Shown: one piece after another, positions 50,649-60,231 of the stretch
Layout: every line of letters begins with the position of its first letter
How positions within the stretch are numbered: the first letter of the stretch is position 1
Source: an uncultured Oscillibacter sp.
GTDB taxonomy: Bacteria > Bacillota > Clostridia > Oscillospirales > Oscillospiraceae
Assembly: GCA_910577405.1 (NCBI GenBank)
Contig: CAJTMG010000002.1
Location: 62,001 to 126,000, forward strand
Length of the DNA stretch: 64,000 nt
Direction: 5' to 3'
Made by a program: the position numbers and the translations under genes
Notes under the pieces: model-generated
What the model was told of the DNA's origin: nothing
Database searches by the model: none
Seen by the model: only the letters and a program-made list of their open reading frames with translations

Positions 50649-51548
50649 GTGCAGTATGCGCTCTCTATCCTGCTTTCCGGCATCTCTCTGGGCGGTCAGT
50701 ATGCCTTGATTGCCATCGGGTACACCATGGTTTACGGCATCCTGCGTCTGATTAACTTTGCCCACGGTGACGTTTTTATGGCAGCCGGCCTGATGATGGT
50801 CTACCTGACGAGCTTCCTGGGCGGACTGCTCCCGGCGGGGCTGGTGATTCCCGCCGGACTGCTCCTGTCCGTGGCCCTGACGGTCATTCTGGGCTTTGTC
50901 ATTGAACGGGCGGCTTACAAACCCCTGCGGTCCGCGCCCCGGATGAGCGTTATGATCTCGGCCATCGGCGTCAGCTATCTCCTGCAAAATCTGGCCACCT
51001 ATGTCACCGGCGGACTGCCCCAGATGTATCCGGAAATCCCCGGGCTGTCCAAAACCGTGACCATCGCCGGGGTGTCTACCAAGTGGGTCACCATTATCAC
51101 GCCCTTCTTGGTGGTGGCTCTGGTGATCGCGCTGACACAGCTGATCAATCATACGAAAATTGGCATGGCGATGCGGGCGGCGGCCAAGGACTTCGAAACC
51201 GCGCAGCTGATGGGCGTGAAGCTCAACGCGGTCATTTCCGTCACCTTTGTTATCGGCTCCTTCCTGGCGGCGGTAGGCTCGGCCCTCTACTTTACCAACT
51301 ATCAGTCCATCGTCCCCCTCTCCGGCGCGCTTCCCGGACTTCGTGCCTTCGTCGCGGCGGTCTTCGGCGGTATCGGCTCCATCCCCGGCGCGGTGGTTGG
51401 GGCGTTCCTGATCGGCATCAGCGAGAGTATTATCAAGGGTTCCAGCTGGAGCGTGTTCTCAGATGCCTTTACCTTTGCCCTGCTGATTATTATCCTTGTG
51501 GTCAAGCCTACGGGACTCTTTGGCGAAAAGGTCACCGATAAAGTATAA
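50649..51548 (+). CDS. livH: Branched-chain amino-acid ABC transporter permease LivH
   Basis: 299 residues with about 8 membrane helices; GQYALIAIGYTMVYGILRLI, FAHGDVFMAAG and GLRAFVAAVFGGIGSIPGAV are typical. I prefer GTG at 50649 (8 bases from AGAGGGG) to GTG 50640. Confidence 0.92.
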   Translation: MQYALSILLSGISLGGQYALIAIGYTMVYGILRLINFAHGDVFMAAGLMMVYLTSFLGGLLPAGLVIPAGLLLSVALTVILGFVIERAAYKPLRSAPRMSVMISAIGVSYLLQNLATYVTGGLPQMYPEIPGLSKTVTIAGVSTKWVTIITPFLVVALVIALTQLINHTKIGMAMRAAAKDFETAQLMGVKLNAVISVTFVIGSFLAAVGSALYFTNYQSIVPLSGALPGLRAFVAAVFGGIGSIPGAVVGAFLIGISESIIKGSSWSVFSDAFTFALLIIILVVKPTGLFGEKVTDKV

Positions 51549-51561
51549 GGAGGAATGCGGA

Positions 51562-52740
51562 ATGCAGCGTACCAACCAAAAAGGCGCCCGGACCGCGTTC
51601 CTCTGCGCGGCGGCGCTCCTGCTGATTGTGCTCCTGATCGAGAACCTCAGCGTGTTTTTGCCTGCGGCCAGTGTGCCGAAAATCTTTCAGTCCACATCCA
51701 TGCTCTTTACCGTTCTGAAAAAGGGCGTGGTCTATTCCCTGGTGGCCGTCTCCATGAACCTGCTCAACGGCTTCGCCGGGCTGTTCTCCCTGGGTCAGGC
51801 GGGCTTTATGCTCCTGGGCGCTTATACCTACGCCATCCTGACCATCCCTGTGGCCAGCCGGGATACCGTCTACTATATCTATAACGGCTCCGCCATCAAT
51901 TTCTCGCTTCCGGAAATTTTCGGCGGCGGCCCGGTGGGTCTGGTCCTGGGCGTGCTGCTGGCTTTGATCCTCGCCGGCTGTGTGGCTGCGCTGGTGGCCT
52001 GGCTGATCGGCCTGCCGGTGCTGCGGCTTAAGGGCGATTATCTGGCAATCGCGACACTGGGGTTCGGCGAAATTATCCGGGCCGTGCTCCAGTGGGATAA
52101 GCTGGGGCCTGTGACCAACGGCGCCAATGCCTTGAAGAGCTTCCCGACCTTTTCCAGCTTCAATGTCCAGAACGACGCCGGACAGGTGAGCCTGCGGCTG
52201 AGCTGCTTCGTGCCCTTCCTGCTGTCGGGAGTCTGTATCGCCATTATCGTGATGCTGATTAACTCCACCTACGGCCGGGCGTTCAAAGCCATTCGGGACG
52301 ATGAGGTCGCCGCGGAAGCCATGGGCATCAACCTGGCAAGGCATAAGCGGATGGCCTTCTGCATCAGCTCCTTTTTTGCTGGCTTCGGTGGCGGGATGTT
52401 TGCCATGTACGCCAATCAGGCCCAGGCCAGAACCTTTACCACCGCTATGACCTACGAGATTCTGCTGATCGTTGTGATCGGCGGCATCGGCTCCGTCTCA
52501 GGAAGCTGCATCGCCTCCTTCCTCTACGTGGCGGCAAGCGAATGGTGGCTCCGGTTCCTGGATACTGAAACCGTCCTGAAAAGCGGCTTCAAGGTCCCCC
52601 TGCTGCGGAACGGCTTCCGGATGGTGGTCTTCTCTGTGGTCATTATGATCGTGGTCCTCTTCTTCCGGAAAGGCTTGATGGGAGATAAAGAGCTGCCGGA
52701 CCTCTTCAGACGGCGCAGGAAGGAGGGCACGGCAAAATGA
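51562..52740 (+). CDS. livM: Branched-chain amino-acid ABC transporter permease LivM
   Basis: 392 residues, about 9-10 membrane helices; NGFAGLFSLGQAGFMLLGAY, LRLKGDYLAIATLGFGEI and VVIGGIGSVSGS. ATG at 51562 after TAAGGAGG. Confidence 0.93.
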   Translation: MQRTNQKGARTAFLCAAALLLIVLLIENLSVFLPAASVPKIFQSTSMLFTVLKKGVVYSLVAVSMNLLNGFAGLFSLGQAGFMLLGAYTYAILTIPVASRDTVYYIYNGSAINFSLPEIFGGGPVGLVLGVLLALILAGCVAALVAWLIGLPVLRLKGDYLAIATLGFGEIIRAVLQWDKLGPVTNGANALKSFPTFSSFNVQNDAGQVSLRLSCFVPFLLSGVCIAIIVMLINSTYGRAFKAIRDDEVAAEAMGINLARHKRMAFCISSFFAGFGGGMFAMYANQAQARTFTTAMTYEILLIVVIGGIGSVSGSCIASFLYVAASEWWLRFLDTETVLKSGFKVPLLRNGFRMVVFSVVIMIVVLFFRKGLMGDKELPDLFRRRRKEGTAK

Positions 52741-53571
52741 GCGAAAATGTTCTGAAAGTCGAAAATGTCACCATGCAGTTCGGCGGCGTGGTGGCAGTGG
52801 ATAACCTGAATCTGGAGGTCAACAAGGGCGAGATCGTGGCCCTGATTGGTCCCAACGGCGCGGGAAAAACCACGGCGTTCAACGTCATCACCGGCGTTTA
52901 CCAGCCTACCAACGGGGCCGTTTGGTTCCAGGGGGAGAAGATTGTGGAGAATCATCCCCAAGGCAAAATGAAGGCCATGTATAAGGGAGAGCACGCCGGA
53001 GAGTACAGTCAGGTGATCGCCCCCACGCCGGATAAGGTGACAAGGCTCGGCATGGCCAGGACGTTCCAGAATATCCGGCTCTGGAAGTCTCAGACCGTCT
53101 TTGAAAACGTCCTGATCGCCAAGCACTGCCGGACTGCCAGCAACGTGTTCTCCGCCACATTCCGGCTGAATCACAAGGAGGAGGCCGCCCAGAGAGCCAA
53201 CGTGGAGGAATTGCTGGAGACCGTGGGACTGTCGGACGTGCGGGACGAGCTGGCTACCTCCCTTCCCTACGGTAAGCAGCGGCGTCTGGAAATCGCCCGT
53301 GCTTTGGCCGCGGAACCGAAACTGCTGCTTCTTGACGAGCCCGCCGCTGGTATGAATCCTCAGGAAACCGACGAGCTGACCGCCTTTATCGGGGAAATCC
53401 GGAAGCGCTTCGGCCTGACTATTTTCCTGATCGAGCATCATATGAATCTCGTCATGGATATCTCCGAGCGGATCTACGTCCTGGACTTCGGTAAGCTGAT
53501 CGCCCAGGGCACGCCGGCGGAAATCCAGAATAACAAGCGCGTGATTGACGCCTATCTGGGGGTGAGCGAGG

Positions 53572-53579
<8 letters not shown>
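52737..53579 (+). CDS. livG: Branched-chain amino-acid ABC transporter ATPase LivG
   Basis: 280 residues. Walker A GPNGAGKTTAFN near residue 38, signature-like LPYGKQRRLEIARAL near 180, and LLLLDEPAAGMNP. The insertion between Walker A and the signature (ENHPQGKMKAMYKGE) is longer than usual. ATG overlaps the livM stop. Confidence 0.95.
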
Positions 53580-54282
<703 letters not shown>

Positions 54283-54320
54283 TGTAAAGAATCAAAAATC
54301 CCATTTCGGGCATAAAGCAG

Positions 54321-54358
54321 CGCCGGAAGACGACAGAGGTTCTTCCGGCGTTGTTTTA
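54321..54358 (+). terminator. Terminator after livF
   Basis: CGCCGGAAGA (54321-54330) and TCTTCCGGCG (54341-54350) form a perfect 10-bp stem followed by a T-rich tract. Confidence 0.88.
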
Positions 54359-54476
54359 TTTCTGATCGGTACAATTAGGCGTGCCAGAGCGGAAGCGTTT
54401 CCCGGCAGGCTTTTCCAAAAACAACCTGGCAGGCCGGAAATTCCGCGGGGACAAAGCAATTCATGCCGCGCGCTCC

Positions 54477-56150
54477 TCAGAACAGGCCGGTGATTTTCCC
54501 ATTCTCGTCCACGTCGATTTTCTCCGCGGCTGGGACCTTCGGCAGCCCCGGCATGGTCATGATCTCCCCCGTCAGCGCTACTAAAAATCCCGCGCCCGCG
54601 CTGACCTTCAGATTCCGTACCGTGACCGTGAAGTCCTCCGGCGCGCCCAGAAGAGACGGGTCGTCAGAAAAGCTGTACTGCGTCTTGGCAACACAGATCG
54701 GCAGTTTGTCAAAGCCCAGGTCTGTCAGTTCAGCCGCCTGTTTTTTCGCCGCCGGAGTCAGAGCCACGCCCTTTCCATGGTAGACCTTCGTCACAATGTC
54801 TTCCAGTTTCTGTTCTATGGAGTCCATCTCGCTGTATGAGAACCGGAAGTCCTTAGGTTCCTCGCATAGCCGGATCACTTCCTCTGCCAACGCCTTACCG
54901 CCTTCGCCGCCCTTGGCCCAGACCTCGCTCAAGGCCGCCCGGACGCCCAGTTCCCGGCATTTTTCCTCTACCAGGGCCAGCTCCGCCTTGGTGTCCGTAG
55001 GAAACGCGTTGATGGCCACCACGCAGGGCAGGCCGTAGACGTTCCTGATATTGTCCACGTGCCGCAGGAGATTCGGAAGCCCCCGTTCCAGCGCGGACAG
55101 ATTTTCACGGTTCAGATCGGTTTTAGGCGCGCCGCCGTGGTGCTTCAGCGCCCGGACCGTCGCCACAATCACCACCGCGTCCGGGGTCAGTCCGGCCATG
55201 CGGCACTTGATATCCAGGAACTTTTCCGCCCCAAGGTCCGCCCCGAAGCCCGCTTCCGTAATGGCGTAATCCCCCAGGGCCAAAGCCAGCCGGGTGGCCG
55301 TGACGGAGTTGCATCCATGGGCGATATTGGCGAACGGACCGCCGTGGATAAAGGCCGGAGTGCCCTCCAGGGTCTGGACCAGGTTCGGCTTGAGGGCGTC
55401 TTTCAGCAGAGCGGTCATCGCGCCTTCCGCCTTGAGATCGTGGGCGGTAACGGGCTGGCCGTCGTAGGTATACGCCACGATAACGCGTCCCAGACGGGCT
55501 TTCAGATCCAGAATGCCGCCGGATAGACACAAAACCGCCATAATCTCACTGGCGACAGTTATATCGAAGCCGTCCTCCCGCGGCACGCCCTGCATCCGCC
55601 CGCCCAGGCCGTCCACGATGTTCCGAAGCTGACGGTCGTTCATGTCCACACAGCGTTTCCAGACAATTTTCTTCACGTCAATCCCCAGCGCGTTCCCCTG
55701 CTGAATGTGGTTGTCCAGCATAGCCGCCAGCAGATTGTTTGCCGCGCCGATGGCATGGAAATCCCCGGTAAAATGCAGATTGATGTCCTCCATCGGCACC
55801 ACCTGCGCGTAACCTCCGCCAGCCGCACCGCCCTTCACGCCGAACACCGGACCCAGGGAGGGCTCCCGCAGCGCGACAAGACTCTTCTTCCCCAAAAGCC
55901 GCAGAGCGTCCGCCAAACCTACCGTGGTCGTGGTCTTCCCCTCTCCGGCAGGCGTGGGATTGATGGCCGTTACCAGTACCAGCTTTCCGTTCCTGTGCGG
56001 CTCCTCACGCAGAAGCCGGGGGTCGATTTTGGCCTTGCAGTTCCCGTAGAGCTCCAGATATTCGGGAGACACTCCGGCGGCCGCGGCGATTTCCGTTATG
56101 GGCTTCATGGCGCAGGACTGGGCGATTTCAATGTCAGACGGTACGTTCAT
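54477..56150 (-). CDS. fhs: Formate-tetrahydrofolate ligase
   Basis: 557 residues. ATP-binding TPAGEGKTTTTVGLAD near residue 67, and the family blocks REPSLGPVFGVKGGAAGGGY and FHAIGAANNLLAA. It makes 10-formyltetrahydrofolate from formate and supports one-carbon metabolism or the Wood-Ljungdahl methyl branch. ATG at 56150 after AAGGAGGAG. Confidence 0.96.
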   Translation of the reverse strand: MNVPSDIEIAQSCAMKPITEIAAAAGVSPEYLELYGNCKAKIDPRLLREEPHRNGKLVLVTAINPTPAGEGKTTTTVGLADALRLLGKKSLVALREPSLGPVFGVKGGAAGGGYAQVVPMEDINLHFTGDFHAIGAANNLLAAMLDNHIQQGNALGIDVKKIVWKRCVDMNDRQLRNIVDGLGGRMQGVPREDGFDITVASEIMAVLCLSGGILDLKARLGRVIVAYTYDGQPVTAHDLKAEGAMTALLKDALKPNLVQTLEGTPAFIHGGPFANIAHGCNSVTATRLALALGDYAITEAGFGADLGAEKFLDIKCRMAGLTPDAVVIVATVRALKHHGGAPKTDLNRENLSALERGLPNLLRHVDNIRNVYGLPCVVAINAFPTDTKAELALVEEKCRELGVRAALSEVWAKGGEGGKALAEEVIRLCEEPKDFRFSYSEMDSIEQKLEDIVTKVYHGKGVALTPAAKKQAAELTDLGFDKLPICVAKTQYSFSDDPSLLGAPEDFTVTVRNLKVSAGAGFLVALTGEIMTMPGLPKVPAAEKIDVDENGKITGLF

Positions 56151-56258
56151 TAAGACTCCTCCTTCTTTTCCTTGGCTTTCCCTAAAAGGTATTACTTCTT
56201 CAAAGCAAGAGCATCATATCATATTCCAGTGCAAAAGAAAAGAGGGTTTTTGCAAAAC

Positions 56259-56287
56259 TTGCTTTTCATACCGAAATATGGTACAAT
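56259..56287 (+). promoter_or_regulatory. Promoter for the small unknown gene at 56312
   Basis: TTGCTT (56259-56264), 17 bp, TACAAT (56282-56287). Confidence 0.55.
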
Positions 56288-56311
56288 AGCGGCATTCAGA
56301 GGGGTGAAGCC

Positions 56312-56731
56312 ATGGAGATGTGCATAGATTTGCCTGCGGAGATGATAAAAGAACTGACAGGGGACAGTAATAGATTTGCGTCGCCGTTCAGCGAGTTTTG
56401 CGGTTACTCCATCTGGGCGGAGGAAAAGGAAGGTATTGACGAAAACGATATACAGTGGTATTGCAAAAAGCTGAAATACATGACAGAGCATACCGACCGG
56501 CTGATAGAGGACGCATTCAGGCCGGAATTCTATCAGTTCTATGGCGTGGACCGGGAACGGGTTGGGCTGCCGGAAGAAATGTGCCGTCAGTTGATTGTGG
56601 ACAGTTTTGTGCTGCATAAAGGGGACGGTTCCATAATATGTTGCTTGTCCAACGATTGGTTTATGCACGGACATTTTATAGAATGCAAATGGGACGACAG
56701 TTGGAAGTTCATCGGTTCATATATTTGCTGA
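56312..56731 (+). CDS. Hypothetical protein
   Basis: 139 residues, acidic and aromatic-rich (YWCKK-like, WFMHGHFIECKWDDSW near the end). No motif I recognise; size and composition would suit a small cytoplasmic protein. It is less GC-rich than its neighbours, a hint of transfer. ATG at 56312 after GAGGGG. Confidence 0.6.
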   Translation: MEMCIDLPAEMIKELTGDSNRFASPFSEFCGYSIWAEEKEGIDENDIQWYCKKLKYMTEHTDRLIEDAFRPEFYQFYGVDRERVGLPEEMCRQLIVDSFVLHKGDGSIICCLSNDWFMHGHFIECKWDDSWKFIGSYIC

Positions 56732-56761
56732 GCAATGTGACGGCTGAAAGGGGGAGGAACC

Positions 56762-57241
56762 ATGGAACTGAGCGTGACAGGAAGGCTGAAACGGGCGGCG
56801 CAGACGGCAAGGCCCCAGGTCCAGAAGGCGCCGGAAGAGAAAACGAGGGTCCAGCAGCGGCGGGAGGACCGTCTGACGCTTTCAAAGCAGGCGCTTACCA
56901 TGCTGGAAGAGCAGAACCGTCAGGCCCGGGAACGGAGGGCAAAGGAGATCGAGGAAAAGAAGCAGGGCGCCGATGCGGAAATTGACGCGATGACCAAGGC
57001 GCTGAAAAAGATGCTGAAATGCCAGAAGATTGCGGCGCGGATTATGGCGGGGGACAAGGTGCCGCCGGAGGACGAACGCTATCTGATGGAGAACGACCCG
57101 GAGAGCTACAAGCTGGCAATCGCGATGCGGAAGCCCAAGGAGGACCCGAAGGAATATGACAGCGTGCTGGAGGACGAGGACCGGGAAGGCGGCGGGGAAT
57201 CCACAGGCGCTATGGAAGCGGAGTCCCCCGAGGCAGAATAA
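56762..57241 (+). CDS. Hypothetical coiled-coil protein
   Basis: 159 residues, highly charged. Residues about 25-85 form an almost continuous helix with a likely coiled coil (SKQALTMLEEQNRQARERRA); the C-terminus is acidic and disordered-looking. No enzymatic motif. AAAGGGGGAGG precedes the ATG. Confidence 0.7.
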   Translation: MELSVTGRLKRAAQTARPQVQKAPEEKTRVQQRREDRLTLSKQALTMLEEQNRQARERRAKEIEEKKQGADAEIDAMTKALKKMLKCQKIAARIMAGDKVPPEDERYLMENDPESYKLAIAMRKPKEDPKEYDSVLEDEDREGGGESTGAMEAESPEAE

Positions 57242-57286
57242 AAAGAAACAGCGGCAGGTTTTTTCAGGCCCGCCGCTGTTTTTTTA
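57240..57286. terminator. Bidirectional terminator between convergent genes
   Basis: ACAGCGGC (57248-57255) and GCCGCTGT (57272-57279) form the stem, with an A-rich start and a T7 tail. It serves the plus-strand gene before it and the minus-strand kinase gene after it. Confidence 0.85.
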
Positions 57287-59872
57287 TGGAGTTTCGTCCT
57301 CATAACTGCTGGAATATTCGTCCCCGTGCCGGATGAACTTGTCCAGCAGGCGGGAGACTTCACGGATATCAATCGGTTTAGCGACATGGGCATTCATACC
57401 GCAGTCCAAGCATTTTTTGATGTCCTCGGAAAAGGCGTCGGCGGTCATGGCGATAATAGGCAGGCTGGCGTCGGGGCGGTCCAGCTTCCGGATGGCCGCG
57501 GTTGCCTCGTAGCCCGTCATCACCGGCATTCGCAGGTCCATCAGAACAGCGTCGTAGAACCCCACAGGCGACGCCAGAAACTTGTCTACGCATATCTGCC
57601 CGTTCTCGGCCCATTCCAGTTCCAGGCCCTGTTCGCTGAGCAGCTCGCTGGCGATTTCCCAGTTCAGATCGTTGTCCTCCGCCAACAGAATCCGCACGCC
57701 GGTAAAGTCATATCGGGAATGGGTTTCCTCCTCGCAGGGCTGGCCGGGGAGGTCGGCAAAGGGTCTGAGGCCATAAAACAGCGTGGACTTGAACAGCGGC
57801 TTGGAGATAAACCCGGCGATGCCCACGGCTTTTGCATCGGCTTCGATCTCGCTCCAGTCGTAGGCGGAAATCAGCAGAATGGGCGTATCGCTGCCAAAGC
57901 GTTCCCGGATGATCTTCGCCGCGGAAATCCCGTCGATATCCGGCAGTTTCCAGTCCAGCAGGATAATCTGGTACGGATCTCGCTTGTTCCGCCGTTCCTC
58001 GATTTTCTGGAAAGCGGCGTTGGCGTCCAGCACCCAATCCGCCTTGATGCCGATGGATTTCAGTGATGCGATGGTGCCCTCGCAAAGCTGCTGGTCGTCG
58101 TCCACCACCAACAGGTTCCAGTTCGGCAGGATCATATCGGTCTCCTGGATTTCCGAACACTCCAGATCCAGAATCACATGGAAGGTTGACCCCTTGCCCA
58201 AAGCGCTGTCTACTTTTATGGAGCCCTGCATGGTGTCCACAATATACTTGGTAATGGCCATACCCAGACCGGACCCCTCTGTTTTCCGGACGCGGGCGTT
58301 ATCCTCCCGGACGAAGGAATCGAATATCTTCTTCTGGAACTCCGGCGTCATACCGATACCAGTATCTTTGATAACGATATTGGTCCGTACAAAATTCTCG
58401 CCCTTTGGAGACGCCTCTTCATAAAGGCAGATCTGAATGGACCCGCCGTCCGGGGTAAACTTGATCGCGTTGCCCAGAATATTGATCAGGACCTGATTGA
58501 GCCGCACGCTGTCACAGTAGACGTTCTCGGTGGTGATATCGTGAATGAACACGTCGAACTGCTGGTGCTTGGCCCGGACCTGGGGCTGCACGATGCTGAC
58601 GATGCTGTCCATGACCTCCCGCAGAGAGATCTGATCCATGTTCAGGGTCAGCTTGCCGCTCTCGATTTTGGCCATATCCAACACGTCGTTGATCAGTCCC
58701 AGAAGGTGCCGGCTGGACAGGGTGATTTTCTTCAGGCAGTTCTGCACCTGCTGGGAGTCGTCGATATTGGCGGTAGCGATAGCGGTCATGCCCACGATGG
58801 CGTTCATAGGCGTGCGGATATCATGGGACATATTGGACAGGAATTCACTCTTGGCCTGATTTGCGCGGATGGCGTCTTCCCGGGCAATTTCCAGCTCTTT
58901 CATCTGGGCGGTCAGTCTCCTGAAGTACAGCCAGAAGACGAACAGCAGCGCCAGCAGGACCACGGACCCCGCCAGCAGAGCGAGATGGCTCCATGCGCGG
59001 CTGAGGTCGTTGACCAGCTCGTCCATCTGCCCGTATGGAAGCACTGTTACCAGAACCCACTCGGAATAGGGCAGCTGGGTACAGAACAGGTGCAGCCGCT
59101 CGTCGCCGAACTCCAACACGTCAGTATATTCCTCGCTGGCGTTGATGGCGTCTTTCAGGGCCTGGACCTTCTCGCTGCCGTCCTCCCCCTGTTCGGCGTA
59201 GAGGGACTGAATGCGCTCATAGTAATTCTCCGGGTATGACTCGGTACTCCGGATAATAAAACTGCCGTCCCGCCGGATGATATGGGAATAGACCAGGGAA
59301 TTCTTTTCATTCAAAGAGAGGGTTTCAGAGATGTAGCTGGCGGGGATGCTGGCCACCAGTGCGGCGCAGGCCTTGCCGCTTTCCATTTCATAAGCGGAGG
59401 GGACTCCCAGCAAAACGGTTTTTTCCCCCGAAGGAGTATTCGCCACAGCGACCTTGACCTCGCTGTTATTCAAAGACCACAGGAACGACTTTGGGTCCTC
59501 CAAAAGGGACTCCTCCCCGTAGAGCATCTCATAGGACCCGTCGTGGCTGTAGAAAGCCAGCGAGTCGAATCCCCGGGCCTTGGCGCTATAGGTCAGGCTG
59601 TCCCGCAGCGCGGCGATATCGGCGCTTCCGGGCGGGTTGGTTTCCATCAGCGCTTCCACCTGTGAAAGCCGCAGGTGGATGGTGGTCTCGAAGTGTTGGG
59701 AAATCTGTTCGCTCATGCTGGTCATGTAGATATTCCCCACGGAGCTGATGGTTTCCGTGCTTTTGCGGTTCATGTAGACGGCCATGGAGACGAAGATGAT
59801 GACAAAGGCGATAATCACGAAGAACAGGCTGACGAACAGAGAACGGGAGCTGTAGTCCTGCTGTTTCTTCAT
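57284..59872 (-). CDS. Hybrid sensor histidine kinase with two receiver domains
   Basis: 862 residues. Membrane helices at about 12-33 and 290-315 enclose an extracellular Cache-like sensor. Then HisKA with the phospho-His in SNMSHDIRTPMNAIVG, an HATPase domain with NILGNAIKFTPDGG and GSGLGMAI, and two receiver domains: LVVDDDQQ...LLDWKLPDIDG and LLAEDNDLNWEIA...LMDLRMPVMTG. With the HPt protein and the regulator downstream it forms a phosphorelay. ATG at 59872 overlaps the HPt stop by 4 bases. Confidence 0.93.
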   Translation of the reverse strand: MKKQQDYSSRSLFVSLFFVIIAFVIIFVSMAVYMNRKSTETISSVGNIYMTSMSEQISQHFETTIHLRLSQVEALMETNPPGSADIAALRDSLTYSAKARGFDSLAFYSHDGSYEMLYGEESLLEDPKSFLWSLNNSEVKVAVANTPSGEKTVLLGVPSAYEMESGKACAALVASIPASYISETLSLNEKNSLVYSHIIRRDGSFIIRSTESYPENYYERIQSLYAEQGEDGSEKVQALKDAINASEEYTDVLEFGDERLHLFCTQLPYSEWVLVTVLPYGQMDELVNDLSRAWSHLALLAGSVVLLALLFVFWLYFRRLTAQMKELEIAREDAIRANQAKSEFLSNMSHDIRTPMNAIVGMTAIATANIDDSQQVQNCLKKITLSSRHLLGLINDVLDMAKIESGKLTLNMDQISLREVMDSIVSIVQPQVRAKHQQFDVFIHDITTENVYCDSVRLNQVLINILGNAIKFTPDGGSIQICLYEEASPKGENFVRTNIVIKDTGIGMTPEFQKKIFDSFVREDNARVRKTEGSGLGMAITKYIVDTMQGSIKVDSALGKGSTFHVILDLECSEIQETDMILPNWNLLVVDDDQQLCEGTIASLKSIGIKADWVLDANAAFQKIEERRNKRDPYQIILLDWKLPDIDGISAAKIIRERFGSDTPILLISAYDWSEIEADAKAVGIAGFISKPLFKSTLFYGLRPFADLPGQPCEEETHSRYDFTGVRILLAEDNDLNWEIASELLSEQGLELEWAENGQICVDKFLASPVGFYDAVLMDLRMPVMTGYEATAAIRKLDRPDASLPIIAMTADAFSEDIKKCLDCGMNAHVAKPIDIREVSRLLDKFIRHGDEYSSSYEDETP

Positions 59873-60231
59873 CCCCCAAGCGCCTCCTGATAAGCGCGGA
59901 TGGCGTCCACGGTAATCTGATAGTCGGCTTTTGTCTGTTCAGCCAGCGCGTCGGACTCCGGGGTATAACCATTCCGCAGGGATTCGCACAGGGCGCTGCT
60001 GGAGGAACTGAGGCGGTCGAAGCCAAGGTTCTGGCACACGCCCTTGATGGTATGCGCGGCCCGGAACGCCTCCTCGTAATTCTTTTCTTCCAGAGACCTG
60101 CACAGAAGGTCATAGCTCCCGTCGCTCAGGAATTTCAGCACAAATTTGGACACCAGCTTTTCCATCTGGAGCCGGCTCAGCACGTCCTTGTAATTTCCGC
60201 CCAATGCAGCATAGCACTCTTGTAAGGTCAT
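59869..60231 (-). CDS. HPt phosphotransfer protein
   Basis: 120 residues. Single HPt domain with the phospho-accepting His at 60 in FRAAHTIKGVCQNLGF. It sits between the regulator and the hybrid kinase, overlapping each by 4 bases, and would pass phosphate between their receiver domains. Confidence 0.88.
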   Translation of the reverse strand: MTLQECYAALGGNYKDVLSRLQMEKLVSKFVLKFLSDGSYDLLCRSLEEKNYEEAFRAAHTIKGVCQNLGFDRLSSSSSALCESLRNGYTPESDALAEQTKADYQITVDAIRAYQEALGG